NCBI RefSeq assembly: GCF_027359415.1
Contig: NZ_CP114780.1
Location: forward strand, 1,725,314-1,789,313
Source of the DNA: Prochlorococcus marinus str. MIT 0918
GTDB taxonomy: Bacteria > Cyanobacteriota > Cyanobacteriia > PCC-6307 > Cyanobiaceae
Direction: 5' to 3'
Length of the DNA stretch: 64,000 nucleotides
Shown: piece by piece, positions 50,518 to 59,376 of the stretch
How the letters are laid out: each line of letters opens with the position of its first letter
How positions within the stretch are numbered: position 1 is the first letter of the stretch
Program-made: the position numbers and the translations under genes
The notes under the pieces: generated by a model
What the model saw: only the letters and a program-made list of their open reading frames with translations
Databases searched by the model: none
What the model was told of the DNA's origin: nothing

Positions 50518-51930
50518 ATGAGTAAGAAGTATGATGCTGGGGTTAAGGAGTACAGAGACACCTACTGGACTCCCGATTATGTCCCCCTAGATACAGACCT
50601 TTTAGCTTGCTTTAAATGCACTGGCCAGGAAGGAGTCCCAAGAGAAGAAGTTGCTGCTGCTGTAGCTGCTGAATCTTCAACAGGTACCTGGTCAACTGTT
50701 TGGTCTGAATTGCTAACTGACCTTGAGTTTTACAAGGGACGTTGCTATCGAATCGAAGATGTCCCTGGTGACAAGGAATCTTTCTATGCATTCATTGCAT
50801 ACCCTCTTGATCTTTTTGAAGAAGGCTCAATCACAAACGTTTTAACTTCATTAGTTGGAAATGTTTTTGGTTTTAAGGCTTTACGCCATTTGCGTTTAGA
50901 AGATATTCGCTTCCCAATGGCTTTCATTAAGACATGTGGTGGTCCACCAAATGGAATTGTTGTAGAGCGTGACCGTTTAAATAAATATGGTCGTCCTCTA
51001 CTTGGATGCACAATTAAACCAAAGCTTGGTCTTTCAGGTAAGAACTATGGCCGCGTAGTTTATGAATGCTTGCGTGGTGGATTAGATCTAACTAAAGATG
51101 ATGAGAATATCAACTCACAGCCCTTCCAGCGTTGGAGAGAGCGTTTTGAGTTTGTTGCTGAAGCTGTAAAGCTTGCTCAACAAGAAACCGGTGAAGTCAA
51201 AGGACATTATCTCAACTGCACGGCGACAACTCCTGAAGAAATGTATGAGCGTGCTGAGTTCGCTAAAGAGCTCGACATGCCTATCATCATGCATGATTAC
51301 ATTACTGGTGGTTTTACTGCTAATACAGGCTTAGCCAACTGGTGCCGTAAGAATGGCATGCTGCTTCATATCCACAGAGCTATGCATGCAGTAATTGACC
51401 GTCATCCAAAGCATGGTATCCATTTCCGAGTTCTTGCTAAGTGCTTACGTCTTTCTGGTGGTGACCAGCTTCATACCGGAACAGTTGTAGGTAAGTTAGA
51501 AGGTGATCGTCAGACAACACTTGGATACATCGATAACTTACGTGAATCTTTTGTCCCAGAAGACCGTACACGCGGAAACTTCTTTGACCAAGACTGGGGT
51601 TCTATGCCTGGTGTATTCGCAGTAGCTTCCGGTGGTATTCACGTTTGGCATATGCCAGCTCTACTTGCCATATTTGGTGATGATTCTTGTCTACAGTTTG
51701 GTGGCGGTACTCATGGACACCCATGGGGATCAGCTGCTGGTGCAGCTGCCAACCGTGTAGCTCTTGAAGCTTGTGTTAAGGCACGTAATGCTGGAAGAGA
51801 GATTGAAAAAGAAAGTCGCGACATCCTCATGGAAGCCGCTAAACATAGCCCTGAGCTAGCTATTGCACTTGAGACATGGAAGGAGATCAAGTTTGAGTTC
51901 GACACAGTCGACAAGCTTGACGTCCAGTAA
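50518..51930 (+). CDS. rbcL: Rubisco large subunit (form IA)
   Basis: This is the CO2-fixing catalytic subunit, here the form IA type associated with alpha-carboxysomes (also called cbbL). The 470 residues have [18 protein letters not shown] with a catalytic Lys, and [17 protein letters not shown] with the carbamylated Lys and metal-binding Asp/Glu. [14 protein letters not shown] and [18 protein letters not shown] are present. AGGAG lies 7 nt before the ATG. Codons are strongly biased, consistent with very high expression. Confidence 0.99.
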   Translation: MSKKYDAGVKEYRDTYWTPDYVPLDTDLLACFKCTGQEGVPREEVAAAVAAESSTGTWSTVWSELLTDLEFYKGRCYRIEDVPGDKESFYAFIAYPLDLFEEGSITNVLTSLVGNVFGFKALRHLRLEDIRFPMAFIKTCGGPPNGIVVERDRLNKYGRPLLGCTIKPKLGLSGKNYGRVVYECLRGGLDLTKDDENINSQPFQRWRERFEFVAEAVKLAQQETGEVKGHYLNCTATTPEEMYERAEFAKELDMPIIMHDYITGGFTANTGLANWCRKNGMLLHIHRAMHAVIDRHPKHGIHFRVLAKCLRLSGGDQLHTGTVVGKLEGDRQTTLGYIDNLRESFVPEDRTRGNFFDQDWGSMPGVFAVASGGIHVWHMPALLAIFGDDSCLQFGGGTHGHPWGSAAGAAANRVALEACVKARNAGREIEKESRDILMEAAKHSPELAIALETWKEIKFEFDTVDKLDVQ

Positions 51931-52029
51931 TAGCAAATTGGAGGGGGTGATTATTCCCTCCTTCAATTCTTCCTTCAAATTTCTTTGCCGATAAACCTCG
52001 GCGTTTATTCATTCACTTACAGGTTCACC

Positions 52030-52371
52030 ATGCCTTTCCAGAGCACAGTTGGTGACTATCAAACAGTTGCCACCCTGGAGACTTTCGGCTTCTTGCCGCC
52101 GATGACCCAGGACGAAATTTACGATCAAATTGCTTACATCATTGCCCAGGGCTGGAGCCCTGTCATCGAGCATGTTCATCCAAGTGGTTCCATGCAGTCC
52201 TATTGGTCTTATTGGAAACTACCTTTTTTCGGAGAGAAGGATCTGAACGTAGTTGTTAATGAACTTGAAGCGTGCCATCGTGCATACCCTGACCACCATG
52301 TACGAATGGTCGGCTATGACGCTTATACACAAAGTCAAGGTACAGCTTTCGTAGTTTTCGAAGGCCGCTGA
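52030..52371 (+). CDS. rbcS: Rubisco small subunit
   Basis: This is the small subunit of form IA Rubisco, packed with RbcL as L8S8 in the carboxysome. The open frame extends to TTG 51985, but the ATG at 52030 (MPFQSTVGDYQTVATLETFG) is the family start, giving 113 residues. QSYWSYWKLPFFGE and HVRMVGYDAYTQSQ are typical. It lies 99 bp after rbcL and is followed by a 9-bp perfect hairpin. Confidence 0.97.
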   Translation: MPFQSTVGDYQTVATLETFGFLPPMTQDEIYDQIAYIIAQGWSPVIEHVHPSGSMQSYWSYWKLPFFGEKDLNVVVNELEACHRAYPDHHVRMVGYDAYTQSQGTAFVVFEGR

Positions 52372-52392
52372 TTTTTCAGTTATCAGTTTTAA

Positions 52393-52416
52393 ATAGCCTC
52401 GTTTTTTCGAGGCTAT
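52393..52416 (+). terminator. Hairpin after rbcS (attenuator or stability element)
   Basis: ATAGCCTCG (52393-52401), a T6 loop, and CGAGGCTAT (52408-52416) form a perfect 9-bp stem 22 bp after the rbcS stop. There is no strong T-tract after it, so it probably lets some transcription through to csoS2 while protecting the rbcLS mRNA. That would help keep Rubisco far above scaffold levels. Confidence 0.6.
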
Positions 52417-52474
52417 CTATTTCTTAAAGAGGGGATTTAATCTTCTCTAATTACAAAGTTTTCAAAGGGCGGAC

Positions 52475-54868
52475 ATGGCATCACAATCTAGTAGAGAACT
52501 TGCACTTGAGCGTCGTAAGGCTCTTAGTACCGGAGGTAAAAAGTCCTCTGGACTGAGCTCCTCAAGTCCTAATCGCGTTAGATCTGCATCTGATGTAGGC
52601 GTAACAAGGACTAATAAATCCTTTGTTAAGTCAAGTAAAAACCAGATAAGTGCAGCCCAAAAAGTGCATTCAAAAACATCTATTTCTGTGCCTTCAACAA
52701 ACAGTCATTCTAAAAGAATGAATCCTCGGCCAATAAGTAATCCTAGTAGAGAGTTGGTGCTTGCTCGACGAGAGGCTCTATCTCTGCGTGGTAAGACAGC
52801 AGATAAGAGTAAAGACAGAACAAGAGTTGATGTTGAGAAAAATGCTTCAGAAGAATCTTCAAAAGTATTTTCAGTTAATACTCAAGTTGAAGCTTGTTGC
52901 GAACCTTGTGCGGAAGAAAAAGCACGTCAGTCAGCAGCTGAAAACTCTAGTAATTTAACTTTTAATATTTCTAAAGCCACTACTACTCGACGTAACTCCA
53001 GCCCTAAAAGAAGAGCAATAGAAAATCCAAGTAGATCACTTGTTTTGGCTAGACGCGAGGCATTGTCAAAGCATGGGAAATCAGCCTCAATTCAACCGAC
53101 TACTCCTGCCGCAGTAGCTCGTCAAGGTAATCCAGATTTATCTAGTCGGGAAATTTCTCAACGTGTTAGAGAGCTGAGGAGTAAAAGTGGAGCTACAGGT
53201 CAGAAAAGATCATGTGGAACAAGACCCTGTGGACCAAATAAAAATGGTTCTAAAGAAGCAGCGCTTGCAGCAGATGCTCATTGGAAAGTAGGAGTAAGTG
53301 AGACTTCCTCTGGTCAGATAGTTACTGGTACTCAGGCTAATAGATCAATTAAAACTACTGGTAATGAGGCTAGTACTTGTAGATCGGTTACTGGTACTCA
53401 ATACCTTGGAGCAGATACGATTGATACTTTCTGCCAGTCTCCTCCAATTATTTCTCAACCATCTAAAGTTGCCATAACTAACACCTCTCATGGCAATCAG
53501 GTTACTGGTAATGAAGTGGGCCGCTCCGAGAAAGTGACAGGAGATGAGCCTGGTACTTGTAAAACCCTTACTGGTACTGAGTATATTTCGGCAAACCAAG
53601 CAGCCTCTTATTGTGGTGGAGTTAAACCTTCACCAAGAAAAGTTGGACAAAGTCTTACACAGGAAGGTCGGAAAGTTAGTGGAGTTATGGTTGGTCGATC
53701 AGCTAGTGTTACAGGAGATGAGGCTGGATCTGATAAGTCTCTTACTGGTGATCAATACCTTGGATCTGACCCTTTGCCAGAAGGTAGGCCAGCCAATAAA
53801 GTAGGTACTTTTAATACACTTAATGGATCCTTTGTCACCGGTACTGGAATTGGACGTGCCACTAGCGTTACTGGTGACGAGGCTGGAAGCTGTAAGAATG
53901 TAACTGGTGATGAATATTTAGGCTCTCAGCAATATGAGTCTTTTTGCGGCGGCGCACCTGCACCTGAAGCAAGAAAAGTTGGTTTAAGTCTTACTAATAA
54001 AGCCCAATCTGTTAGTGGAACTATGACAGGAAGATCTTCTTTGGTTACGGGAGATGAGCCTGGAACATGCAAAGCTGTCACAGGGACTCCATACACTGGA
54101 TTGGAACAATCTGCTCAATTATGCGGTAGTAGTTCAATAGATGAAATTCAACAGAGAACACCTCGAAGGATTGGCACTCCTGCTTCTCCTATGACAGGAC
54201 TTCAGCCAGGAATTGGTGGTGTTATGACAGGAGCAGATAAAGGTGCGTGTGAACCACTTACTGGTACTCCTTATGTAGGAGCTGACCAATTAGTTAAAGC
54301 TTGTGGAGAAAGAGCTCCAGATGGAAGTGGAGATTATAAGGATTCAGAATCTTCAAGTTTTGGTAATCGATTTACGGTCACATCTCCAGCGAGATCTGCC
54401 CAATTAGATCGTGACACAGCCTCAGGAGTAACAGGTACTAGATATGAAAAAACTACCAATATAACAGGTCCTTTTGATATGGCTCCTAATAAGGTTACTG
54501 GTACTGAGCAATTTAGGTTTGATAATAAGAAATCTTTAATGGCTCCTTCTAATGAGCAATCCAAAGAGTCTTTGTCTCAGCTTAATGAGTCATCTGCAAG
54601 GCCACAATCAAGAATTACGGGTGAAGGGCAATCCTCTGGGTTGAATATCACTGGAGATGATTGGGCTAGAGGGGAGAGAGTTACTGGCACTGAAGGTGCT
54701 TCTGCTACTAGACGTAACCCTTCAAGACCTGGACCTATGAGTGCAATGCCAGCTTCAGATTTGAAAAGAAATGAAGAGCTTGCAAAGCCTGATCTTCTGA
54801 TAACAGGCTCTAGCGGTAATACAGGAGAAGGACAATTGGTTACTTTTTCTGGTGGAGCAAGAGGTTAA
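52475..54868 (+). CDS. csoS2: Carboxysome scaffold protein CsoS2
   Basis: This intrinsically disordered protein links Rubisco to the shell. The 797 residues split into an N-region, a middle region and a C-region. The N-region has four basic repeats near residues 5, 88, 184 and 222 (for example PSRELVLARREALSLRGK), which bind Rubisco. The middle has six M repeats starting near 271, 330, 389, 441, 500 and 565, each built on VTGxxxGR and TGxxY motifs and ending at an LTGTxY block. The C-region follows from about 615. Each M repeat except the third has two cysteines. A single full-length product is expected; I did not see a clear frameshift site. Confidence 0.96.
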   Translation: MASQSSRELALERRKALSTGGKKSSGLSSSSPNRVRSASDVGVTRTNKSFVKSSKNQISAAQKVHSKTSISVPSTNSHSKRMNPRPISNPSRELVLARREALSLRGKTADKSKDRTRVDVEKNASEESSKVFSVNTQVEACCEPCAEEKARQSAAENSSNLTFNISKATTTRRNSSPKRRAIENPSRSLVLARREALSKHGKSASIQPTTPAAVARQGNPDLSSREISQRVRELRSKSGATGQKRSCGTRPCGPNKNGSKEAALAADAHWKVGVSETSSGQIVTGTQANRSIKTTGNEASTCRSVTGTQYLGADTIDTFCQSPPIISQPSKVAITNTSHGNQVTGNEVGRSEKVTGDEPGTCKTLTGTEYISANQAASYCGGVKPSPRKVGQSLTQEGRKVSGVMVGRSASVTGDEAGSDKSLTGDQYLGSDPLPEGRPANKVGTFNTLNGSFVTGTGIGRATSVTGDEAGSCKNVTGDEYLGSQQYESFCGGAPAPEARKVGLSLTNKAQSVSGTMTGRSSLVTGDEPGTCKAVTGTPYTGLEQSAQLCGSSSIDEIQQRTPRRIGTPASPMTGLQPGIGGVMTGADKGACEPLTGTPYVGADQLVKACGERAPDGSGDYKDSESSSFGNRFTVTSPARSAQLDRDTASGVTGTRYEKTTNITGPFDMAPNKVTGTEQFRFDNKKSLMAPSNEQSKESLSQLNESSARPQSRITGEGQSSGLNITGDDWARGERVTGTEGASATRRNPSRPGPMSAMPASDLKRNEELAKPDLLITGSSGNTGEGQLVTFSGGARG

Positions 54869-54875
54869 TTGATTA

Positions 54876-56405
54876 ATGGCCTTCAGGAATTTGGCCAATA
54901 ATAGAAAGCGTTTCCTTGGCCCTACTGCACCTAGGAAACAATTTCCTCCTGCTAAAGAATCTATTTCACAAGTTCAAGACTTTTCTTTAACTTCTCCAAA
55001 TAGTCATCCTTTAACTGATTTGGCTCAAAATAAAATACTTCAGTCATATGAAACAGAAGTAAAAACACGATTTGATCAGATTGTTCCTTTGCTTAAAAAA
55101 ATTTCTAGTCTTCAACATGAAGATAATTTTGTGGCAAGAGCACAACAACTAGCAGATGAAGAACTAGGAATAGATTTGCCTACCCATATCTTGGACAAAG
55201 CCTGGGTAAGGCCTCTTGACATGAGAGCTTTATTTGCCTCATGTGTTTTTAAAGCTCATGAGCATTCAAGTAATCAGTTTTTTCATTCCGATCCTTTGAA
55301 TGGATCTACTAATAGTGATCAAGCAAATGCTTTTCAGTTATTTCTTCAAGAATGTGGTTTTCATCTGTTAGATATCACACCATGTGCAGATGGTCGTTTA
55401 GCTCATTCAATTGCTTATGCTTTAAGGATTCCATTTAGCTCAGTACGAAGGAGATCGCATGCAGGAGCTATGTTTGATGTTGAAAATACAGTCAATCGAT
55501 GGGTTAAAACTGAACATAAACGTTATAGAGAAAACCTTCCAAATTCAGCTCATGAGCCCACTTCTTATTTGAAAGTAGTTCTTTATCATTTCAGCTCGCT
55601 TGATCCATCTCATCAAGGTTGTGCTGCGCATGGAAGCGATGATAAGCTTGCAGCCTCTTCTGGTTTAAAACGTCTACTGGATTTTCGTGAATCAGTTGAG
55701 AATAGTTTTTGTTGTGGAGCATCTGTAGACCTTTTATTAATAGGTCTTGATACAGATACTGATGCGATCAGAGTACATGTTCCAGATTCTCAAAACCTTA
55801 TAAGTCTTGATAAGTGGGTTTCTACTGCTGATATTTATGAGGAAACTAAACAACTTTCAGTAGACCAAGCTATTACAAGGATTTCTGAACAAATCAACGC
55901 AAATGTTAATGGCGATGCAAAGCCTGGAATGGTTGATTTCATTAATAAATTAATAGTTAACAATATCTCTCAAATTGATTATGTTCGCCAATTGCATAAT
56001 GGCTCCTATCCTGATGCAGGACATGCTGAACGTTTTATTGGGGTAGGTATTGGCTTTAAAGAAGTCCACTTAAGAAACCTTACATATTTTTCTCATTTAG
56101 ATACTGTTGAAGAAGGTGCTCCTGATTTAGATGTGGGCATTAAGATTTTTAAAGGCTTGAATGTTTCAAGAGATTTACCTATCCCAATAGTTATTAGATT
56201 TGACTATTCAGGTAAAGTACCTGGAGCAAAAGAAAGAGCATTGTCAGATTGCAAAAGAGTAAATAGTGCTATCTCTTCTCGTTATCGGCAATTAGTAGAT
56301 GATGGTTTGTTGCATACATGTCTTACTATTCGAGATCGAGATACAAAAGGTCCTGCAGAGATTGTGGGGTCTTCTCTCGATCCTGTCCTTCAGGAGGAAC
56401 ATTGA
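54876..56405 (+). CDS. csoSCA: Carboxysomal carbonic anhydrase CsoSCA
   Basis: This divergent beta-class carbonic anhydrase, once named CsoS3, converts bicarbonate to CO2 for Rubisco inside the shell. The protein has 509 residues. Predicted zinc ligands are Cys170 (in DITPCADGR), His238 (in LYHFSSLDPSH) and Cys249 (in HQGCAAHGS). The His-Cys spacing of 11 matches what I recall of the Halothiobacillus structure. Residues 1-60 are disordered and likely bind Rubisco or the shell. It lies 7 bp after csoS2. Confidence 0.96.
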   Translation: MAFRNLANNRKRFLGPTAPRKQFPPAKESISQVQDFSLTSPNSHPLTDLAQNKILQSYETEVKTRFDQIVPLLKKISSLQHEDNFVARAQQLADEELGIDLPTHILDKAWVRPLDMRALFASCVFKAHEHSSNQFFHSDPLNGSTNSDQANAFQLFLQECGFHLLDITPCADGRLAHSIAYALRIPFSSVRRRSHAGAMFDVENTVNRWVKTEHKRYRENLPNSAHEPTSYLKVVLYHFSSLDPSHQGCAAHGSDDKLAASSGLKRLLDFRESVENSFCCGASVDLLLIGLDTDTDAIRVHVPDSQNLISLDKWVSTADIYEETKQLSVDQAITRISEQINANVNGDAKPGMVDFINKLIVNNISQIDYVRQLHNGSYPDAGHAERFIGVGIGFKEVHLRNLTYFSHLDTVEEGAPDLDVGIKIFKGLNVSRDLPIPIVIRFDYSGKVPGAKERALSDCKRVNSAISSRYRQLVDDGLLHTCLTIRDRDTKGPAEIVGSSLDPVLQEEH

Positions 56406-56406
56406 C

Positions 56407-56682
56407 ATGTTGATTTGTAAAGTTGTTAAACCATTAGTATCCACTAATAGGATACCTGGGTTTGAACATAGGCATCTTCAGGTTGTTTTAGATGGCAGTT
56501 CTAAAAAAGTTGCAGTAGATGCAGTTGGTTGTAAACCTGATGATTGGGTGATTTGTGTAGGTAGTTCTGCTGCTAGAGAAGCTGCAGGCAGCAAATCTTA
56601 CCCAAGTGATCTCACAATAGTTGGCATAATTGATCATTGGGATCCTGATTCTTCTAATCCTTCTGTAGGAGGTGAAAAATAA
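56407..56682 (+). CDS. csoS4A: Carboxysome shell vertex pentamer CsoS4A
   Basis: This BMC-P pentamer protein caps the icosahedral vertices. A longer open frame begins at 56299 inside csoSCA; the ATG 56407 (MLICKVVKPLVSTNRIPGF) is the family start and gives 91 residues. HRHLQVVLDG and DLTIVGIIDHWD are typical of the EutN/CcmL fold. The stop codon overlaps the csoS4B start by 1 bp (TAATG), so the pair is probably translated together. Confidence 0.95.
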   Translation: MLICKVVKPLVSTNRIPGFEHRHLQVVLDGSSKKVAVDAVGCKPDDWVICVGSSAAREAAGSKSYPSDLTIVGIIDHWDPDSSNPSVGGEK

Positions 56683-56933
56683 TGGAAATCATGCAGGTTA
56701 TGGGTCGTTTGGTTTGCACTCAACGAGTAGCAGGATTAGGACATATGCATTTACGTATTTTGCAAAATAATAAAGGAAAAAAACTTGTTGCGGTTGATCC
56801 AGTAGGGGCACGTGAAGGTAACTGGGTCTTCACTTCAAGTGGTTCTGCTGCAAGGTTTGCATGCCCAGATCCAAGTACTCAAACAGATTTAACAATTGGC
56901 GGAATAATTGATTTTTGGAGCCCTGATGGATAG
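56682..56933 (+). CDS. csoS4B: Carboxysome shell vertex pentamer CsoS4B
   Basis: This is the second BMC-P vertex protein, 83 residues, opening MEIMQVMGRLVCTQRVAGL. It shares the DLTIGGIIDFW ending and overall length with CsoS4A. In alpha-carboxysomes the two paralogues are usually both present. Translation is coupled to csoS4A by a 1-bp overlap. Confidence 0.95.
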   Translation: MEIMQVMGRLVCTQRVAGLGHMHLRILQNNKGKKLVAVDPVGAREGNWVFTSSGSAARFACPDPSTQTDLTIGGIIDFWSPDG

Positions 56934-56970
56934 TTCCAGACATTCGAAACATCACCTTTGATTTTTATTC

Positions 56971-57483
56971 ATGACTTCTTCTAATTCTCCTAAAAACTTT
57001 CAGCAAAAGAAAACCATTAAGAGTGGTGATGCTTCAAAGCAAATCATTGATGTAGATGCCGCCGGATCGAGCAATCCTAAGAAAAATTCATCTCAATCTA
57101 AAACTTTAAAATCAAATTCACTTTCAAATAGTGGTTCTCCTAAAGATCCTTTAGGCCAAAAAAATACTAAACCTGGATTTAGAGAGATAACTGGAATTGC
57201 TTTGGGGATGATAGAAACACGTGGAATGGTTCCAGCCATTGAAGCGGCTGATGCTATGACAAAAGCTGCAGAAGTTAATTTAATTGCAAAAGAATATGTA
57301 GGAGGTGGTTATGTAAGTGTTTTGGTTAGAGGAGAAACAGGTGCTGTAAATGCTTCAGTTCGTGCAGGTGCTGATGCATGTGAACGGGTTGGAGATGGTT
57401 TAGTGGCTGCTCATATAATCGCTAGACCTCATTCAGAAGTAGAGCCTGTTCTGAAAGTGAGCGGTGCTAAAAGACGATTATGA
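56971..57483 (+). CDS. csoS1E: CsoS1E-type shell protein with N-terminal extension
   Basis: The C-terminal part (from about residue 71) is a BMC hexamer domain nearly identical to CsoS1, including GIALGMIETRGMVPAIEAAD and ADACERVGDGLVAAHIIARPH. A roughly 70-residue Ser/Lys/Asn-rich extension precedes it and looks disordered. The name follows the csoS1E gene I recall from picocyanobacteria. Its codons are not the biased set used in csoS1, so it is probably a minor shell component. The extension may face the lumen or cytosol and bind cargo; that is inference. Confidence 0.9.
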   Translation: MTSSNSPKNFQQKKTIKSGDASKQIIDVDAAGSSNPKKNSSQSKTLKSNSLSNSGSPKDPLGQKNTKPGFREITGIALGMIETRGMVPAIEAADAMTKAAEVNLIAKEYVGGGYVSVLVRGETGAVNASVRAGADACERVGDGLVAAHIIARPHSEVEPVLKVSGAKRRL

Positions 57484-57528
57484 TTGCTCTTGGATGTACA
57501 TTTTTATTAAATAGAAACTATCAATGTC

Positions 57529-57777
57529 ATGAATAAATGGAAAGAAAAAGCCAGGCCTATAAGTATGGAAAGAAGGTTTGAATTTTCTACTTATGAATTG
57601 ACAAGAGATTTTTTAGATCGATTAGGAACATTATGTGAAGAAAGGAATCGATTCCCTGATATCAGTTTTGGAAAAACATATGTTAATTTAACTTTGAAAC
57701 CAGAAGAAGATAATAATAATAAGTTTACTAATAAAGATAGGGAGTTTGCTATTGCAATCGATGCATTAGAAAACTAA
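57529..57777 (+). CDS. Rubisco assembly factor acRAF (pterin-4a-carbinolamine-dehydratase-like)
   Basis: This 82-residue protein has the PCD-like fold used by the alpha-carboxysome Rubisco assembly factor. It shows ISMERRFEFSTYELTRDFLDRL and SFGKTYVNLTL. True pterin dehydratases carry a histidine-rich active site in the same fold, which is absent here, so a chaperone role is preferred. It closes the cso operon and is followed by a convergent small gene. Confidence 0.85.
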   Translation: MNKWKEKARPISMERRFEFSTYELTRDFLDRLGTLCEERNRFPDISFGKTYVNLTLKPEEDNNNKFTNKDREFAIAIDALEN

Positions 57778-57788
57778 AGAATGTTTGC

Positions 57789-58046
57789 TTAATCTTTTCC
57801 TTCGGCAATATCTCTTTTGATTAATGCCATCAAATATGCAGGAGCTTTGTAGCGGCCTGGGAGGCACCTGTTAAGAGTTTCAAGATGCCCCCAGCACACT
57901 GTCCTTTCAATCTCTTTAGGTGTTCGTCCTAGTAGGATGAGGCGCCTAAGAGCTTTGCAGTAGAGGGGGTATCCTGCCTCCAGTTCGCCAATTGTCAGCT
58001 TGGCTGCGGACATAGTTTGGCGCAGTTCAGGACTTAATCTAGACAA
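57789..58046 (-). CDS. Small conserved cyanobacterial protein (DUF3136-like)
   Basis: This 85-residue protein contains LEAGYPLYCKALRRLIL and TVCWGHLETLNRCLPGRYKAPAYL. I think it belongs to the cyanobacterial DUF3136 family, from memory. It has no known activity. Its 3' end is 11 bp from the convergent acRAF gene. Its position at the end of the cso operon is suggestive but unproven. Confidence 0.6.
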   Translation of the reverse strand: MSRLSPELRQTMSAAKLTIGELEAGYPLYCKALRRLILLGRTPKEIERTVCWGHLETLNRCLPGRYKAPAYLMALIKRDIAEGKD

Positions 58047-58100
58047 TAGTGTGACCTAGGCGCAAATCGAAAATTCAAAAATCTTGAATTTTCTCTGTTT

Positions 58101-58496
58101 TTAATCAATCCAGGCTACGCAATCAATTTCAACAAGAGCACCTTTTGGCAGCGCAGATACCTCTACACAAGCTCTGGCGGGACTTACTCCTTCTTCGAAA
58201 TAATTAGAATAAATTTTGTTTACTTTATTAAAGTCTTTTAAATTAGTTAAATAAATTGTTGTCCTAACAACGTTTGAAGATTTAGCTCCACTTGCCTTTA
58301 GAACTGCAAAAAGATTATTTAGTACTTGATTAGTTTCTTCTTCTATATTGCCATTGCCTAACATCTCTCCAGTAGATGGGTCTAAGGCAATTTGTCCAGA
58401 GCAATAAAGCCAACCATTAACAAGAACAGCCTGATTGTATGGTCCTACTGGAGCAGGAGCAGAGTTTGTTTGAATTGCTTTTTTTAAAGAAGGCAT
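58101..58496 (-). CDS. ridA: RidA-family enamine/imine deaminase
   Basis: Members of this family hydrolyse reactive 2-aminoacrylate released by PLP enzymes. The 131 residues have APVGPYNQAVLVNGWLYCSGQI and the active-site block SPARACVEVSALPKGALVEIDCVAW with the substrate-binding Arg and trailing Glu. It is a full-length, typical member. Confidence 0.94.
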   Translation of the reverse strand: MPSLKKAIQTNSAPAPVGPYNQAVLVNGWLYCSGQIALDPSTGEMLGNGNIEEETNQVLNNLFAVLKASGAKSSNVVRTTIYLTNLKDFNKVNKIYSNYFEEGVSPARACVEVSALPKGALVEIDCVAWID

Positions 58497-58560
58497 AAAT
58501 AAAATTAAAGAATGAAAAATTCTTAAGACTAACTTCTAAGAACTTATCTCTTTTAAGCAC

Positions 58561-59322
58561 TTATCCTTTCCAGTTATCCTTGTGTGAACGCAATTCTCCT
58601 AATTCTTTAGATGTCTTAGCTCTTATAAATAAATTAGTCTTTCTTTCAATTGAAAGGTTAGTAGGTAATGTAATTAATCCTTTTGATCTTAATTTACATA
58701 CTTCTTTTAATCTTTTCTTTATAAAAATATCCTCTGGTTTTATCTGTACTGCCCATTCAAGATTTGCTTTTGTGTATTCATGAGCGCAATAAATTTTTGT
58801 GTATTCAGGAAGGTTTTTTATTTTCCTTAGAGAATTAAACATGTCTAAAGCCGAACCCTCAAATAAGCGTCCACACCCTCCGCTAAATAATGTGTCACCA
58901 CAAAATAGAACAGGGTTTATTTTTAAATCTAGTGATCCAGGTAAGTAGTAACAAATATGATACCTAGTATGTCCTGGGACTTCAATGACTTTTATTTCTT
59001 GTTCTAATAAATGAACAGTTTCGTTGTCTATTACTGATTGTGTTTGAAAGGGAATTCTCCCTATATCGGCTTTGGCTGCTATTACAGAACTTTTAGGCCA
59101 TGTTTTTAGAAGTTCTTGAGTACCGCCAATATGATCGTCATGATGATGGGTTTGCAGTACTGATATTAATTTTAGATTCCTATTATTTAACCATTCTATT
59201 ACTGGCTTCGAAATTGCTGGGTCTACCACTACAGCTTTATCCCCTTTTACCCAAATCCATATAATGTTGTCTTTAAGTACAGGGATAGGATGAATTATGA
59301 AATCTTTGTATTTTCTTTCCAT
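58561..59322 (-). CDS. gloB: Hydroxyacylglutathione hydrolase (glyoxalase II)
   Basis: The product hydrolyses S-lactoylglutathione to lactate and glutathione, completing methylglyoxal detoxification. The 253 residues have the metallo-beta-lactamase motif THHHDDHIGGTQELL, then EVPGHTRYHICYYL and CGDTLFSGGCGRLFEG. The C-terminal KTNLFIRAKT substrate-binding block follows. It lies 55 bp from the divergent hisG. Confidence 0.93.
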   Translation of the reverse strand: MERKYKDFIIHPIPVLKDNIIWIWVKGDKAVVVDPAISKPVIEWLNNRNLKLISVLQTHHHDDHIGGTQELLKTWPKSSVIAAKADIGRIPFQTQSVIDNETVHLLEQEIKVIEVPGHTRYHICYYLPGSLDLKINPVLFCGDTLFSGGCGRLFEGSALDMFNSLRKIKNLPEYTKIYCAHEYTKANLEWAVQIKPEDIFIKKRLKEVCKLRSKGLITLPTNLSIERKTNLFIRAKTSKELGELRSHKDNWKG

Positions 59323-59376
59323 AGCTTTAAAACTAGCTCAAATAATCAAATTTTTGTTTTGTTTAATTAACTTGCC

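Noticed and set aside
50784..51914. Minus-strand ORFs within rbcL
   Set aside because: They follow from the codon bias of rbcL and have no other support.
51985..52029. Fifteen extra codons before rbcS
   Set aside because: The extension is TTG-initiated, unlike the family, and ATG 52030 begins at the conserved small-subunit sequence.
52475..54868. Programmed frameshift in CsoS2
   Set aside because: I saw no heptanucleotide slip site with a downstream structure; the frame is open throughout, so a full-length protein is assumed.
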